A stretch of DNA of 64,000 nt, from assembly GCA_015075745.1 (NCBI GenBank), contig JABTTW010000002.1:572453-636452 (forward strand), in the 5' to 3' direction. The notes below the pieces were generated by a model, which was not told the DNA's origin, did no database searches, and saw only the letters and a list, made by a program, of their open reading frames with translations. This stretch comes from Planctomycetia bacterium (GTDB taxonomy: Bacteria > Planctomycetota > Phycisphaerae > UBA1845 > UTPLA1). The translations under genes and the position numbers were made by a program. This document shows positions 18,830 through 27,479 of the stretch, one piece after another (positions within the stretch are counted from its first letter, which is position 1; every line of letters begins with the position of its first letter).

Positions 18830-18909
18830 ATTATAACTCAAAGCGCGTCGCATCACAGGACCGGCGCGTCTGTCAGTGGCGGCGAGAATGCACGTTTCAT
18901 GCGACGCGC
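18830..18909. promoter_or_regulatory. fbp -10 box and 11-bp inverted repeat in the divergent fbp/ferritin region
   Basis: On the minus strand TATAAT occupies 18835-18830. GCGCGTCGCAT at 18843-18853, which would lie in the spacer of that promoter, is repeated exactly in inverted form at 18899-18909. The arms are 45 nt apart. The gap to the ferritin start (18910-19091) shows no gene. The arms may be operator sites for fbp, ferritin or both. Confidence 0.45.
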
Positions 18910-19091
18910 CACGAGATGAATCAAATCGCCCCACCTAGTCCATTCTTGTTTATTGGGCCGTCGACCGTAGACTTGAAATCGCTTGTAAATTAAGAGAAAA
19001 CGTTTTACCGCAGAACCCGACCAGTTGCTCCGCGGGTTCGCGGATTCTATCATCCGGCAAACCAGACCCCATTCATTGAGAGGAACCCCGC

Positions 19092-19595
19092 ATGATGATT
19101 TCAAAACCCATGAACGCCGCCCTGGACAAGCAGATCGCCAACGAGCTGGCGGCCTCGCACAAATACCTGGCGTTGGCGTTCTGCCTGGAGGGCATGGGGC
19201 TCAAGATTTTCGCCCAGCGGTTCAAGCAGCAGGCCGACGAGGAACGCGGCCATGCACTGAAGATCGCCGCATACATTCAGGATGTCGGCGGCAAGGTCAC
19301 CCTCGGAGCGATGGACAAGCCCAAGGCCGACTACAAGACCGTGCGCGAGATCGTCAAAGCCGCCGTCGATAGCGAAATCACCGTCACCCGGCAGATCAAC
19401 GACCTGATGGCCAAGAGCGAGAAGGAGCAGGACTACACGACGCGCAGCTTCCTGAAATGGTTCGTCGATGAGCAGGTCGAGGAAGTCTCCTCCATGACCG
19501 AGCTTCTTCAGCTCGTCACGCGCGCCGGCGAGAGCAACCTGCTGTACGTGGAGGCCCGGCTGGCGGCGGCGATGGCCGCGCCGTCCAAGGAATGA
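19092..19595 (+). CDS. Ferritin (FtnA-like)
   Basis: The 167-residue protein is a non-haem ferritin that would oxidise and store iron in a 24-subunit shell. Predicted ferroxidase ligands are Glu18 (NELAASHKY), Glu51 and His54 (DEERGHA), Glu95 (DSEITV) and Gln128 with Glu131 (DEQVEEV). The haem-binding Met of bacterioferritins is not placed as expected, and the Gln128 region favours ferritin. GAGAGG precedes the first of two adjacent ATGs (19092, 19095). It is followed 46 bp later by selD in the same direction. Confidence 0.92.
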   Translation: MMISKPMNAALDKQIANELAASHKYLALAFCLEGMGLKIFAQRFKQQADEERGHALKIAAYIQDVGGKVTLGAMDKPKADYKTVREIVKAAVDSEITVTRQINDLMAKSEKEQDYTTRSFLKWFVDEQVEEVSSMTELLQLVTRAGESNLLYVEARLAAAMAAPSKE

Positions 19596-19641
19596 CCGCT
19601 GTTTATTGTTCGCGTCCTTTTCTTAACCCGGATGGCCTGAA

Positions 19642-20691
19642 ATGACGCCTTCCAGAAAGGTGAAGCTCACGGCGTACGCGTCGTGCGCGGGTTGAGCCGG
19701 CAAGCTCCCGGCCGGAGCCATCTCGCAAGTCTTGCGAGCCTTGCCCGCGATGACCCATCCTGACCTGCTGCTCGGAGCCGAACACTTCTCCGACGCGGGC
19801 GTGTATCGACTGCGCCCCGATCTGGCCATCGTGCAGACGACCGACTTTTTCCCGCCGCTGGTTGACGACCCGTTCACCTTCGGCCAGATCGCCGCCGCCA
19901 ACAGCCTGTCGGATTGCTACGCCGCCGGCGCAACGCCGATCACCTGCCTGAACATTGTCGGCTTCCCGGACAAGGACCTGCCCATCGAGATCCTCAGCGA
20001 GATCCTCGCCGGTGGCGCCAACAAAGTCGCCGAGGCAGGCGCCGTCATTCTCGGCGGCCATTCCGTCCGCGACGCGGAGATCAAGTACGGGCTCGCCGTC
20101 ACCGGCACCGTGCATCCGGACAAGTTCCTGTCCAACGCCGGCGCGAAGCCGGGCGATCGTTTGATTCTCACCAAGCCCATCGGCTCCGGCGTGATGACCA
20201 GCGCCTGCAAGTCCGGGAAGATTTCCGAATCTGATCTCGCCGAGACCATCGAGATCATGATCGCCCTCAACGCCGTGGCCTCGCGCATCGCCGTCGAAGC
20301 CGGCGCGCACGCGGTCACGGATATCACCGGCTTCGGCCTTGTCGGACACGCATGGGAAATGGCGTCCGCATCGGGCGTCACTGTAGAACTCAGTGCGGCG
20401 GCCGTCCCGCTGATTGGTCCGACGCTCGACCTGGCCCGCGGCGGCGTGTTGACGCGCGCGTGGAAGAGCACGCTGGCGGCGATCGGCGATCAGTTCAGCA
20501 CGGCGCATGTCGAAGAGGCATTGGTGGGCGTCCTCGCCGACGCACAAACCTCCGGCGGACTCTTGATCGCGGTCGCCGAAGCGAATGCCGACGGGGTCGT
20601 GCGTCGCCTGCGGGAAAGCGGCGTGCCCCACGCCGCAGTCGTCGGCCGGGTCACGGCGCGCGGCGATTTTGATTTGATTTTAGGGGCCTGA
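19642..20691 (+). CDS. selD: Selenide, water dikinase; selenoprotein with UGA-encoded Sec18
   Basis: SelD makes selenophosphate from selenide and ATP for selenocysteine and 2-selenouridine synthesis. A frame without the N-terminus begins at 19732, but the same frame extends upstream through one TGA (19693-19695) to ATG 19642. Reading TGA as selenocysteine gives KLTAYASCAGUAGKL, which aligns with the E. coli active site: Sec18 takes the place of Cys17 and Lys21 that of Lys20. The 349-residue total is the normal length. Later motifs also fit: TDFFPPLVDDPFTFGQIAAANS, CLNIVGFP, ILGGHSVRD and DITGFGLVGH. The ribosome site is weak. The protein can only be made if the host has the selenocysteine machinery, which is not in this window. 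Confidence 0.93.
19696..19738 (+). promoter_or_regulatory. Candidate bacterial SECIS element after the selD UGA
   Basis: Two hairpins follow the TGA at 19693-19695 inside the coding frame: GCTCC-CGGCC-GGAGC (19704-19718), and CTCGCA-AGTCT-TGCGAG (19722-19738), whose loop begins 33 nt after TGA and has G as second base. Bacterial SECIS elements usually have an apical loop 16-37 nt after UGA with a G among the first two loop bases. The second hairpin fits this best. Which one binds SelB is not settled. Confidence 0.5.
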
Positions 20692-20711
20692 AACCGGCAT
20701 TCGGCAATTCG

Positions 20712-20739
20712 TTGAAATTCCCGCAAAACGCGGTATGCT
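20712..20739 (+). promoter_or_regulatory. Putative promoter after selD
   Basis: TTGAAA (20712-20717), 16 bp, then TATGCT (20734-20739). It would transcribe the coiled-coil gene at 20821 with a leader of about 75 nt, and possibly the small basic protein gene behind it. Confidence 0.45.
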
Positions 20740-20820
20740 AGCCCCAAACATTTACAGCTCGACTCGCGTACGAATCCTGAATCGAATCGTGCGCGGCAAA
20801 CTCAAGGATGGACCACCGCC

Positions 20821-21846
20821 GTGAAACCGACCAGACGAGGACCGAGCCTTTTTGAGGTCATGAATAAAGCGCCGATGACGCAGCATGCGCCGGCCGGTCG
20901 CTCCTTCTGGAGGCGCTCGAAACCGAGCGGCACGGTGCTCCCCGTCGCCGAAGCCCTCACCGACGCACAAGCCGCCGAGGCCCTCGCCGAAGAAAAGGCC
21001 AGGATGGAGGCTCAACGCGCGACACGTGAGATGAAGGCACAGGCCAAGGCCGCCGCCAAGGCGGAGCGCGAGGCGCGCAAGATCGCCAAACAGGCGGCAA
21101 AGCAGGCGGCGCTGGAAGCATCGCGTGAAGAGCGGGCCCGTTCGGGTCGATCGCCTTCGGGCGGTGACGGTCGTCTGCATCTGTCAATCGGCGGCGCCGG
21201 TTTCGTCGCTGCCGCGGGCGCGCTGGTCGCCATCATTTTCGGCGCCTACACCATCGGCAAACAGTCGCTGGGCACAGGTGCAAAGCTCGCCACGGTCGCG
21301 GCCAGCACGGCGCCGGCCAATGCCACGCTCGGCTCCCCCCTACTGCCCCGCACCACCGAGAGCCCGGTCGTCGTGCCCAAGCCGCTCGCCGACAAGGTCG
21401 AGTCCGACCCCGATCTGCGACACCTGTTGCAGCAGCCGACCCTTGCCCAGCAGCGGGTGGCCGCGAACAAGCCGGTGTCGGTCAACGGCCCCGCCGCGGC
21501 CGCCGTCGAGGCCGCTCGCCCCGAAAACCTCAATTATTTGCAGATAGAGTCGTTTCTTATCACCCGTGAGCGGAGCGGCGAGCAGCTCGCCCGGGACCTG
21601 GCCGACGTTCGGGCCTTCCTCCTGAACAAGGGTATCCGGACATTTGCCCGAAAACGCAGCAACGGTTATGTTCTATTCGCTGAAGACGGTTTCCCGCCCG
21701 GCAAGGCAAGCCGAGATGACCGCGGGGGATTCAAAAGGAAAATTGAAGGTTTTGGAGCTGAATATCGAAGCCAGGGCGGCTTGTATCAGTTCAAGGGTTG
21801 TTTGTTCGTGAGCTATTCGGCGACGAAAGCCGGCGACCCCGTTTGA
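20821..21846 (+). CDS. Inner-membrane coiled-coil protein with SPOR-like C-terminus
   Basis: The 341-residue protein starts at GTG 20821. Residues about 40-105 are a charged Ala, Glu and Lys helix (EEKARMEAQRATREMKAQ) likely to be a cytosolic coiled coil. Residues 123-145 (GGAGFVAAAGALVAIIFGAY) are one membrane segment. The region after it is Ala and Pro rich, and residues about 245-340 form a small alpha/beta domain (FLITRERSGEQLARDLADV... GIRTFARKRSNGYVLFAE) that resembles the sugar-binding SPOR domain in layout only. The type fits a planctomycete envelope protein of unknown function. It is 21 bp upstream of the small basic protein gene and may be cotranscribed with it. Confidence 0.78.
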   Translation: MKPTRRGPSLFEVMNKAPMTQHAPAGRSFWRRSKPSGTVLPVAEALTDAQAAEALAEEKARMEAQRATREMKAQAKAAAKAEREARKIAKQAAKQAALEASREERARSGRSPSGGDGRLHLSIGGAGFVAAAGALVAIIFGAYTIGKQSLGTGAKLATVAASTAPANATLGSPLLPRTTESPVVVPKPLADKVESDPDLRHLLQQPTLAQQRVAANKPVSVNGPAAAAVEAARPENLNYLQIESFLITRERSGEQLARDLADVRAFLLNKGIRTFARKRSNGYVLFAEDGFPPGKASRDDRGGFKRKIEGFGAEYRSQGGLYQFKGCLFVSYSATKAGDPV

Positions 21847-21867
21847 GAGTGCAGGAGTTTTTGCATC

Positions 21868-22134
21868 ATGTCCATGGATCGATCCCTGAAGAGCAAGGCT
21901 TCGCTGGCCCGCCACCGAAATGTTCTGACTCGAGCCGAGCGTATCGAGCGATTGAGGAATGAGGAGCGCTTTCCGGAGGGAAGAAGTGCGACCGGCCTGC
22001 CCAAGGTAGCAAACCGAAAGGCGCCGATCGGCGGAAAGACAAAGAAGGGACCGGCCAAGGAGGGCGAGGCTGAGGCAGCAGCGCCTGCAGCAGCCGCGCC
22101 GGCGAAGAAGTCAGCCGCGCCGGCCAAGAAATAG
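21868..22134 (+). CDS. PVC-superphylum conserved small basic protein (TIGR04137 type)
   Basis: The 88-residue protein begins MSMDRSLKSKASLARHRNV and continues LTRAERIERLRNEERF, the hallmark sequence of a small basic protein found in nearly all Planctomycetes, Verrucomicrobia and Chlamydiae. In this family the core is about 60 residues; here a Lys, Ala and Pro-rich tail (about 55-88, with PAKK repeats) is added, like the disordered tails of nucleic acid-binding proteins. Family members are thought to bind RNA or ribosomes, but the function is not established. AGGAG lies upstream of the ATG. It is the clearest taxonomic marker in the window. Confidence 0.93.
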   Translation: MSMDRSLKSKASLARHRNVLTRAERIERLRNEERFPEGRSATGLPKVANRKAPIGGKTKKGPAKEGEAEAAAPAAAAPAKKSAAPAKK

Positions 22135-22250
22135 GCTCGTAACTCGGTTCTTGTTGTGCCTGCCCTGCCCGCCGTTTTTCCGCTGGGAATTCGCGGCAGG
22201 CGCGGACCCTGTTGGAGTTGGTCAGTCATCTCTACCCCTCGCGAGTGAAG

Positions 22251-23366
22251 ATGGATTCGCGTCAAATCCTCGCCGAGCGATCCAAGAAGGTCGAATTCTC
22301 CGGCATCCGCAAATTCTTCGAGATGGCCTCGCGGATCACCGATCCCTGCGACTTGTCCATCGGCCTGCCTGATTACGACGCGCCCGAAAACGTCAAAGAC
22401 GCCGCCATCGCCGCGATTCGCGAAGGGAAAAACCGCTACCTCCCCAGTTCCGGCCTCCCCGAACTGCGCATGCGCATCATTGAAGCGCTCAAGGCCGAAG
22501 CAGGTGTGGAGCAATCGGTGCTCATCACCTCCGGCGTCTCCGGCGGACTGACCCTCGCGCTCCTGGCGATCACCAACCCCGGCGACGAGATCGTCTTTCT
22601 CGATCCCTACTTCGTTTCCTATGTGCACCTCGTCAACATGGTCGGCGGCACGCCTGTTCCGGTTTCGTCCTATCCTGATTTTGCGTTCAACGCCGCCGAC
22701 ATCGAGGCGGCCATCACGCCGAAGACCAAGGCCCTGATGATTAACACGCCCGGCAACCCGACCGGCCGGGTCATGAAGCCTGCCGAGGTGGAGGCCGCGG
22801 TCGCGATCGCCAAAAAGCACAACCTCGTCCTCATCTGCGATGAGATTTACGACAAGCTCTGCTACGACGGCCCCAACGTCAGCCCGATCGCCCTGGCCCC
22901 GGACAACGCCCTCATCCTGCGCGGCTTCGGCAAGACCTACGGCATGACCGGCTGGCGCATGGGTTATGCGGCCGGCCCGGCCTGGCTCATCGAAGAAATG
23001 ACCAAGCTGCATCAGTACACTTATGTATGTGCCCCTTCGATGGCCCAGTTCGCGACGCTCACCGCCCTGGAGACCGATGTGTCCGGCCATCGCCGGGACT
23101 ATTCCGCCAAGCGCGATCTGGTGTGCGATCTGCTCAAGGGCTCATTCGATTTCGTCCGGCCCGGCGGCGGCTTTTACGTCTTCCCGCCTGCGCCGAAGTC
23201 ATTTCCAAACGCCACCGCCTTCGCCGAGGCGGCCATGAAGGAAAGCGTCATCGTCATCCCCGGCGGCATCTTCTCTCAACGCGACACCCACTTCCGCATC
23301 AGTTACGCGGCGTCGGACGCCATGCTGCGGCGCGGCTGCGAGGTCCTGTGCCGACTCGCCCGTTAG
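22251..23366 (+). CDS. Class I/II pyridoxal-phosphate aminotransferase
   Basis: The protein has 371 residues from ATG 22251, a start chosen because family members begin near SGIRKFFEMA; an upstream TTG at 22212 would add 13 residues with no homology expected. Fold type I features are SGVSGGLTLAL (cofactor phosphate region), NTPGNPTGRV, CDEIYDKLCYDG and the PLP-binding Lys228 in GFGKTYGMTGWRMGY. The closest known groups are aspartate or aromatic aminotransferases of subgroup I-gamma. Substrate cannot be fixed from sequence. It lies alone between the small basic protein gene and a lipoprotein gene. Confidence 0.93.
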   Translation: MDSRQILAERSKKVEFSGIRKFFEMASRITDPCDLSIGLPDYDAPENVKDAAIAAIREGKNRYLPSSGLPELRMRIIEALKAEAGVEQSVLITSGVSGGLTLALLAITNPGDEIVFLDPYFVSYVHLVNMVGGTPVPVSSYPDFAFNAADIEAAITPKTKALMINTPGNPTGRVMKPAEVEAAVAIAKKHNLVLICDEIYDKLCYDGPNVSPIALAPDNALILRGFGKTYGMTGWRMGYAAGPAWLIEEMTKLHQYTYVCAPSMAQFATLTALETDVSGHRRDYSAKRDLVCDLLKGSFDFVRPGGGFYVFPPAPKSFPNATAFAEAAMKESVIVIPGGIFSQRDTHFRISYAASDAMLRRGCEVLCRLAR

Positions 23367-23460
23367 CCCCGCCGAACATGAACACGATCGCGCCGTTCGG
23401 ATTGACTCACGCACCAGCGAGCCGTAGAGTCCCCAAGGGGCGGATTCATCGTCGATTACA

Positions 23461-24435
23461 ATGAGCCCAAGCGTGCCACGGATCATCGATCATCGCTGGA
23501 TATCACCATCTATCGCCGTGGGTCTGATTGCAATGGCCGGTTGTTTCGCCCGGCCCGACACCCCGCAAAGCGACCCCCAGATCGACGCGGAGAACTCCCC
23601 CTTCAAGGTCCCCGTTCAGACCAATCGAACGTCGAATTTCGATCGTCCGGCGCAGCGCCTCGTCGTCGAGTTCTCTGTTTTTCGCTGGACGGCCCCGAAG
23701 GGCGTGTTCACCGCCGCGGATTCCATTATCTGGAAGCGCGTCGCCGGCGTCCTGTCCTCCTCCAACACAACCATGCATCTGGCCGACAGCGGCTTTCGCG
23801 CGGCCATCGGCCGTGAGTCCGATCGATCCGAACTCGTCGACGCGCTCAAAGAGCTCGCCGAGTCCGTCGACCTGCGCAGCGTCATCGATCAGGTCGTCCC
23901 CGACGTCTCCCGGGCCGCTGAAATCGGCATCGGGCAATTGCCGACGCGGACCCTTACCGTCTTTTACCAGAACGGCGACGGCCGCGCCGTGGGCTATGAT
24001 TTCAAGGATGCCCGGCCAAAGCTGCTGCTTTCCTTCGGCATGAGGGCCGACAACCTGCGCGAGGTGGTCCTGCGCGTCGTGCCCGCCATTGACGAGCCCC
24101 CGGGCCCGCCGAAATGGGTGGGCGTGCCCGGCGGAGGCTTCCAGCAGATTCAGGAGGAGCGTCGGAAGGTCTTCACGGACCTGGAGTTTTCGGCGACGAT
24201 TCCGGAGGATGGTTTTCTTCTGATCGGCGGCATGCCGATCATCTATGAACGGCCCTATCTGGGTCGGGCATTTTTTGTGGAGCAGCCGGCGAACGGCATG
24301 GACGAAGAGGCGACCCGGGAAAGCATCTTTATCATCTGTCCGGTGATTCACACGGTCGCGGACCGGCTTGGGGTGGTCAGCGCGCCGCTTGGATCGCCGG
24401 CGGACAACGAACGCGGGGCAACAGACGGAAAATGA
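23461..24435 (+). CDS. Putative lipoprotein, unknown function
   Basis: The 324-residue protein has a leader ending LIAMAGC (Cys28), a canonical lipobox, so it is probably exported and lipid-anchored. Its mature part has RLVVEFSVFRWTAPKGVF near residue 65 and a central IGQLPTRTLTVFYQNGDG region, with a beta-rich C-terminal half that includes FLLIGGMPIIYERPYLG. No domain is recognised. It overlaps the following histidine kinase gene by 4 nt, so it could act as a sensor or partner of that kinase; this is inference from position. Confidence 0.8.
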   Translation: MSPSVPRIIDHRWISPSIAVGLIAMAGCFARPDTPQSDPQIDAENSPFKVPVQTNRTSNFDRPAQRLVVEFSVFRWTAPKGVFTAADSIIWKRVAGVLSSSNTTMHLADSGFRAAIGRESDRSELVDALKELAESVDLRSVIDQVVPDVSRAAEIGIGQLPTRTLTVFYQNGDGRAVGYDFKDARPKLLLSFGMRADNLREVVLRVVPAIDEPPGPPKWVGVPGGGFQQIQEERRKVFTDLEFSATIPEDGFLLIGGMPIIYERPYLGRAFFVEQPANGMDEEATRESIFIICPVIHTVADRLGVVSAPLGSPADNERGATDGK

Positions 24436-25547
24436 CGGAGCACCCGAATCTCTTTCACGATCTGTGGGATCACCTGGGATTTATTTGTCTGGCGCTGGAT
24501 CCCTCCGGAAACATCCAGCACGCCAATCGAGCGGCCTGCCTTCAGTTTGGAATCTCAGCGCAAAACCAGGGCACGCCGTTCATCGATCTGCTCAGTGAGC
24601 CGGATCGCCCGGTGGCGACTGAGCACTTTCGCAGCGCCATCGAGAAAAGCGAATCCAGCGAGATGGAGACGACCTACATCGACGAGGAGGGCGCGCGAAC
24701 CACGTTCGTCCTGGTCGTATCTCCGATCATTGAGCTCGGTGGCCGCGTGCTCGGCATTTCCCTGTGCATGAGGAACATCTCCGAGCGCAAGCGCCTCTCC
24801 AAGGACCTCGCGAGGGCCCGCCGGATGACCTCGCTCGGCAAGATGGCCGGGGCCGTGGCGCATCACTTCAACAACATCCTCGGCGGCATGCTGACCAGCA
24901 TCGACTACGCCCTGCCCAGCGACAGCCCGCGCGAATTGCGTAAGACGCTTCAGCTTCTCTCCCAGTCGATCGGCCGCGCCACCCGAATCACCCAGCAACT
25001 CGCCGCATTCGCCGAGTCGGAAAACGCACAGCACGAACAATCCACCCTCGATCCCATCATGACCAAGTTCATCGCCGTGCTCCGGCCTCGCTGCGAGAAG
25101 GCACGCGTCGAGTTGATCGCCAAAGTCGAAGCCACCCCCTCCGGTCTGCTCGATGAAGCGCGCATCGTATCGGTCCTCGAGGGCATCGCCCAGAACTCGA
25201 TCGACGCCATGCCCGACGGGGGAACCCTGACGGTCGAACTGTCTCACGACGCCGAGAACGCCACCATCTCCATCACCGACTCGGGCTGCGGCATTCCCGA
25301 GGATGTTCTCGAACACATCTTCGAACCGTTCTTCACGACAAAGGGGGGTCTGGGCGGTGGAGACAGGGACAACATCGGCCTGGGCCTTGCAGCAGTGCAC
25401 GGCCTCGTGGCGGAAATGGGCGGCTCCATCAAGGCCTATTCCAAAGTCGGCAAGGGAACCACGGTGCAACTCACCCTCCCCCTGCACCGCAAAGCCGCGC
25501 CGCCGCTCGTCGACTCGACCGGGCACACCGATACGCCCAACGCCTAA
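24432..25547 (+). CDS. PAS-domain sensor histidine kinase
   Basis: The 371-residue protein has an N-terminal PAS domain (residues about 10-118), a phosphoacceptor helix with GAVAHHFNNILGG (His144 is the expected phosphorylated residue) and an HATPase domain with N box AQNSIDAMP, G1 ITDSGCGIPE, F box FEPFFTTK and G2 GLGLAAVHG. The HxFNN form puts it in the HPK4-like group. There is no membrane segment, so it senses a cytosolic signal or works through the lipoprotein encoded upstream. No response regulator gene is adjacent. The end overlaps the end of nuoI on the other strand. Confidence 0.93.
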   Translation: MTEHPNLFHDLWDHLGFICLALDPSGNIQHANRAACLQFGISAQNQGTPFIDLLSEPDRPVATEHFRSAIEKSESSEMETTYIDEEGARTTFVLVVSPIIELGGRVLGISLCMRNISERKRLSKDLARARRMTSLGKMAGAVAHHFNNILGGMLTSIDYALPSDSPRELRKTLQLLSQSIGRATRITQQLAAFAESENAQHEQSTLDPIMTKFIAVLRPRCEKARVELIAKVEATPSGLLDEARIVSVLEGIAQNSIDAMPDGGTLTVELSHDAENATISITDSGCGIPEDVLEHIFEPFFTTKGGLGGGDRDNIGLGLAAVHGLVAEMGGSIKAYSKVGKGTTVQLTLPLHRKAAPPLVDSTGHTDTPNA

Positions 25548-26158
25548 TACCCCGTGACGGCCGGGTTCTTGCGCGGCTTATCCCCCTGGGTGCGGTCAAA
25601 TACCATGAGGAGCTTCTCCTTGTCGAAGATCATCTCCTCGCGGGTTAATCCGACGAGTTTGAATTCTGGTGTCAGCTCAATGGCATCAACCGGGCACGCT
25701 TCTTCGCACATCCCGCAATAGATGCAGCGCAGCTCGTCAATATCGAACTTGATCGGGTACTTCTCCCGATCCGGCCAGGGGCTTTCCGTGCCCTCGATGT
25801 GAATGCAATGCGCCGGACAGGCCGTCTCGCACATGAAACAGGCCACGCAGGCCACCCGGCCCTGATCGTCCCGGTTGAGTCGATGAACGCCGCGGTAGTT
25901 CTCTCGCCGAAGGGCGCGCTTCTGCTCCGGATACTGGACGACGGTCTGGTCGCGCAGTTTCTTCTTGAACATGTGCCGAAGCGTCGTCCTCATGCCGCCG
26001 AAGATCTGCGGCAGATAGGTCCGCTCCGACATGGACAGTTCCGGCTGGTCGACCTGGATGACGTCGCGATCGCGCCAACTACCGGGCGGTACGGATGTCG
26101 CGGGCGCGGACGACTGCTCCGCGTCGCCGAATTCCTGAATGGATGGATGATTGCTCAC
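25544..26158 (-). CDS. nuoI: NADH-quinone oxidoreductase subunit I
   Basis: NuoI carries clusters N6a and N6b in the peripheral arm of complex I, passing electrons towards quinone. Both ferredoxin motifs are present: Cys104, 107, 110 and 114 (CVACFMCETACP) and Cys145, 148, 151 and 155 (CIYCGMCEEACP). The 204-residue length is a little above average because of an N-terminal extension. Translation starts at GTG 26158, 10 bp after the nuoH stop. It is last in the nuoGHI unit. Confidence 0.96.
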   Translation of the reverse strand: MSNHPSIQEFGDAEQSSAPATSVPPGSWRDRDVIQVDQPELSMSERTYLPQIFGGMRTTLRHMFKKKLRDQTVVQYPEQKRALRRENYRGVHRLNRDDQGRVACVACFMCETACPAHCIHIEGTESPWPDREKYPIKFDIDELRCIYCGMCEEACPVDAIELTPEFKLVGLTREEMIFDKEKLLMVFDRTQGDKPRKNPAVTGY

Positions 26159-26168
26159 TTCCGAATCC

Positions 26169-27467
26169 TCATCGGTAGGCGAATGCTCCGCCGCCCGACC
26201 GTCTCAAGCTGTGCTGCCGGCCGGTGATGACGCGGCCGCTGAACCGCCCCACGAACCCGCCGAACACAAGCAACCCCACGTTCGCCGGCAGTGCCCACCA
26301 GGCCGACGCGTCGAAATAAATAATGAGCACCTGAACGACCACAAGGGCCATCGTCAGCGGAACAAGAGACTTCCACGCCAGCCGCATCAATTGATCGAAC
26401 CGAAACCGCGGCAGCGTCCAGCGGATGAACATGTACAGGCAGATGAACAGAAACACCTTGCCCATCAGGACGCCCATTCTTGCAAGCATGGCCCCCGCCG
26501 TCTGGCTCGTATTGAGCCAGTCCCACCCGGGAATCAGCGACCCGCCGAAATAAAGGCACACGATAAACGCGCTGGCGGTGATCATGTGGGCATACTCGGC
26601 CAGGAAAAACATGGCCAGCTTCATCGCGCTGTATTCGGTGTGATACCCGCCGACGAGCTCCTGCTCCGACTCGGCCAGGTCGAAGGGCATTCGATTCGCC
26701 TCGGCCAGGGCGGTGACGAACAGAATCATCGCGGCAATGGGGTGGTACATCACGATCCAGCCGTGATGAAGCTGATAATCCACCATCTCTTCCAGCCGCA
26801 GCGAGCCGGTCGCCAGGATGGCGATCAGCACCGCCATGCCCAACGGAATCTCGTAAGAAAGCATCTGGGCCGCGGCACGCATCGCCCCATAGAAAGAATA
26901 CTTGTTATTGCTGGCCCAGCCGCCAAGGACCACCCCGTACACGCTCATCGACGAAACGGCGATGATGTAAAGCAAGCCGATATCGACGGTGGCCACCTGA
27001 GCGACCAGCGGCGCGGCGTCCGCATCCATCCACGGCCAGCGAAACTCTCCGCCCCAGGGAATGACCGCGAAGCCGATCAACCCGACGATAAAAATCAGCC
27101 ACGGGGCAAGCAGAAAGAGCGCACGATCCACGTTCGCCGGGATCACGTCTTCCTTCAGGAGAAACTTCACGCCGTCGGCGATCGGCTGAAACAGACCCAT
27201 CGGCCCGACGCGATTGGGACCGTAGCGATCCTGCATCCACGCGGAGATCTTGCGCTCCAGCAAAATGGAATACGCCACGGCGGTCATAATCAGGCCGAAG
27301 ACCACGAGGGCCAGTATCAGACTAAAGTAAAACTGGTCAGCCAGAATAGCCTGCACCGGCGCGCGCCAGTGGATCCATGCATAGATCGCCAGCGTCAGCC
27401 CCCCACTGCCGACGATCGTCAGTGCGAGCAGCCCGGTGATGATCGGATGCGCCTTGATAAAGGCCAC
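26169..27467 (-). CDS. nuoH: NADH-quinone oxidoreductase subunit H
   Basis: NuoH is the membrane subunit at the junction of the two arms of complex I, helps form the quinone site and links it to proton pumping. The 432-residue protein has about eight or nine hydrophobic segments. Family motifs are ERKISAWMQDRYGPNRVGP near residues 71-89, the loop with LAESEQELVGGYHTEYSA, and PRFRFDQLMRLAWK near the end. A GTG start with AAGGAG upstream is used. Confidence 0.97.
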   Translation of the reverse strand: MAFIKAHPIITGLLALTIVGSGGLTLAIYAWIHWRAPVQAILADQFYFSLILALVVFGLIMTAVAYSILLERKISAWMQDRYGPNRVGPMGLFQPIADGVKFLLKEDVIPANVDRALFLLAPWLIFIVGLIGFAVIPWGGEFRWPWMDADAAPLVAQVATVDIGLLYIIAVSSMSVYGVVLGGWASNNKYSFYGAMRAAAQMLSYEIPLGMAVLIAILATGSLRLEEMVDYQLHHGWIVMYHPIAAMILFVTALAEANRMPFDLAESEQELVGGYHTEYSAMKLAMFFLAEYAHMITASAFIVCLYFGGSLIPGWDWLNTSQTAGAMLARMGVLMGKVFLFICLYMFIRWTLPRFRFDQLMRLAWKSLVPLTMALVVVQVLIIYFDASAWWALPANVGLLVFGGFVGRFSGRVITGRQHSLRRSGGGAFAYR

Positions 27468-27479
27468 GCTTCGACTCCT

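Noticed and set aside
19693..19695. TGA as a nonsense mutation making selD a pseudogene
   Set aside because: The stop sits exactly at the catalytic Cys/Sec position, the rest of the gene is intact and a suitable hairpin follows.
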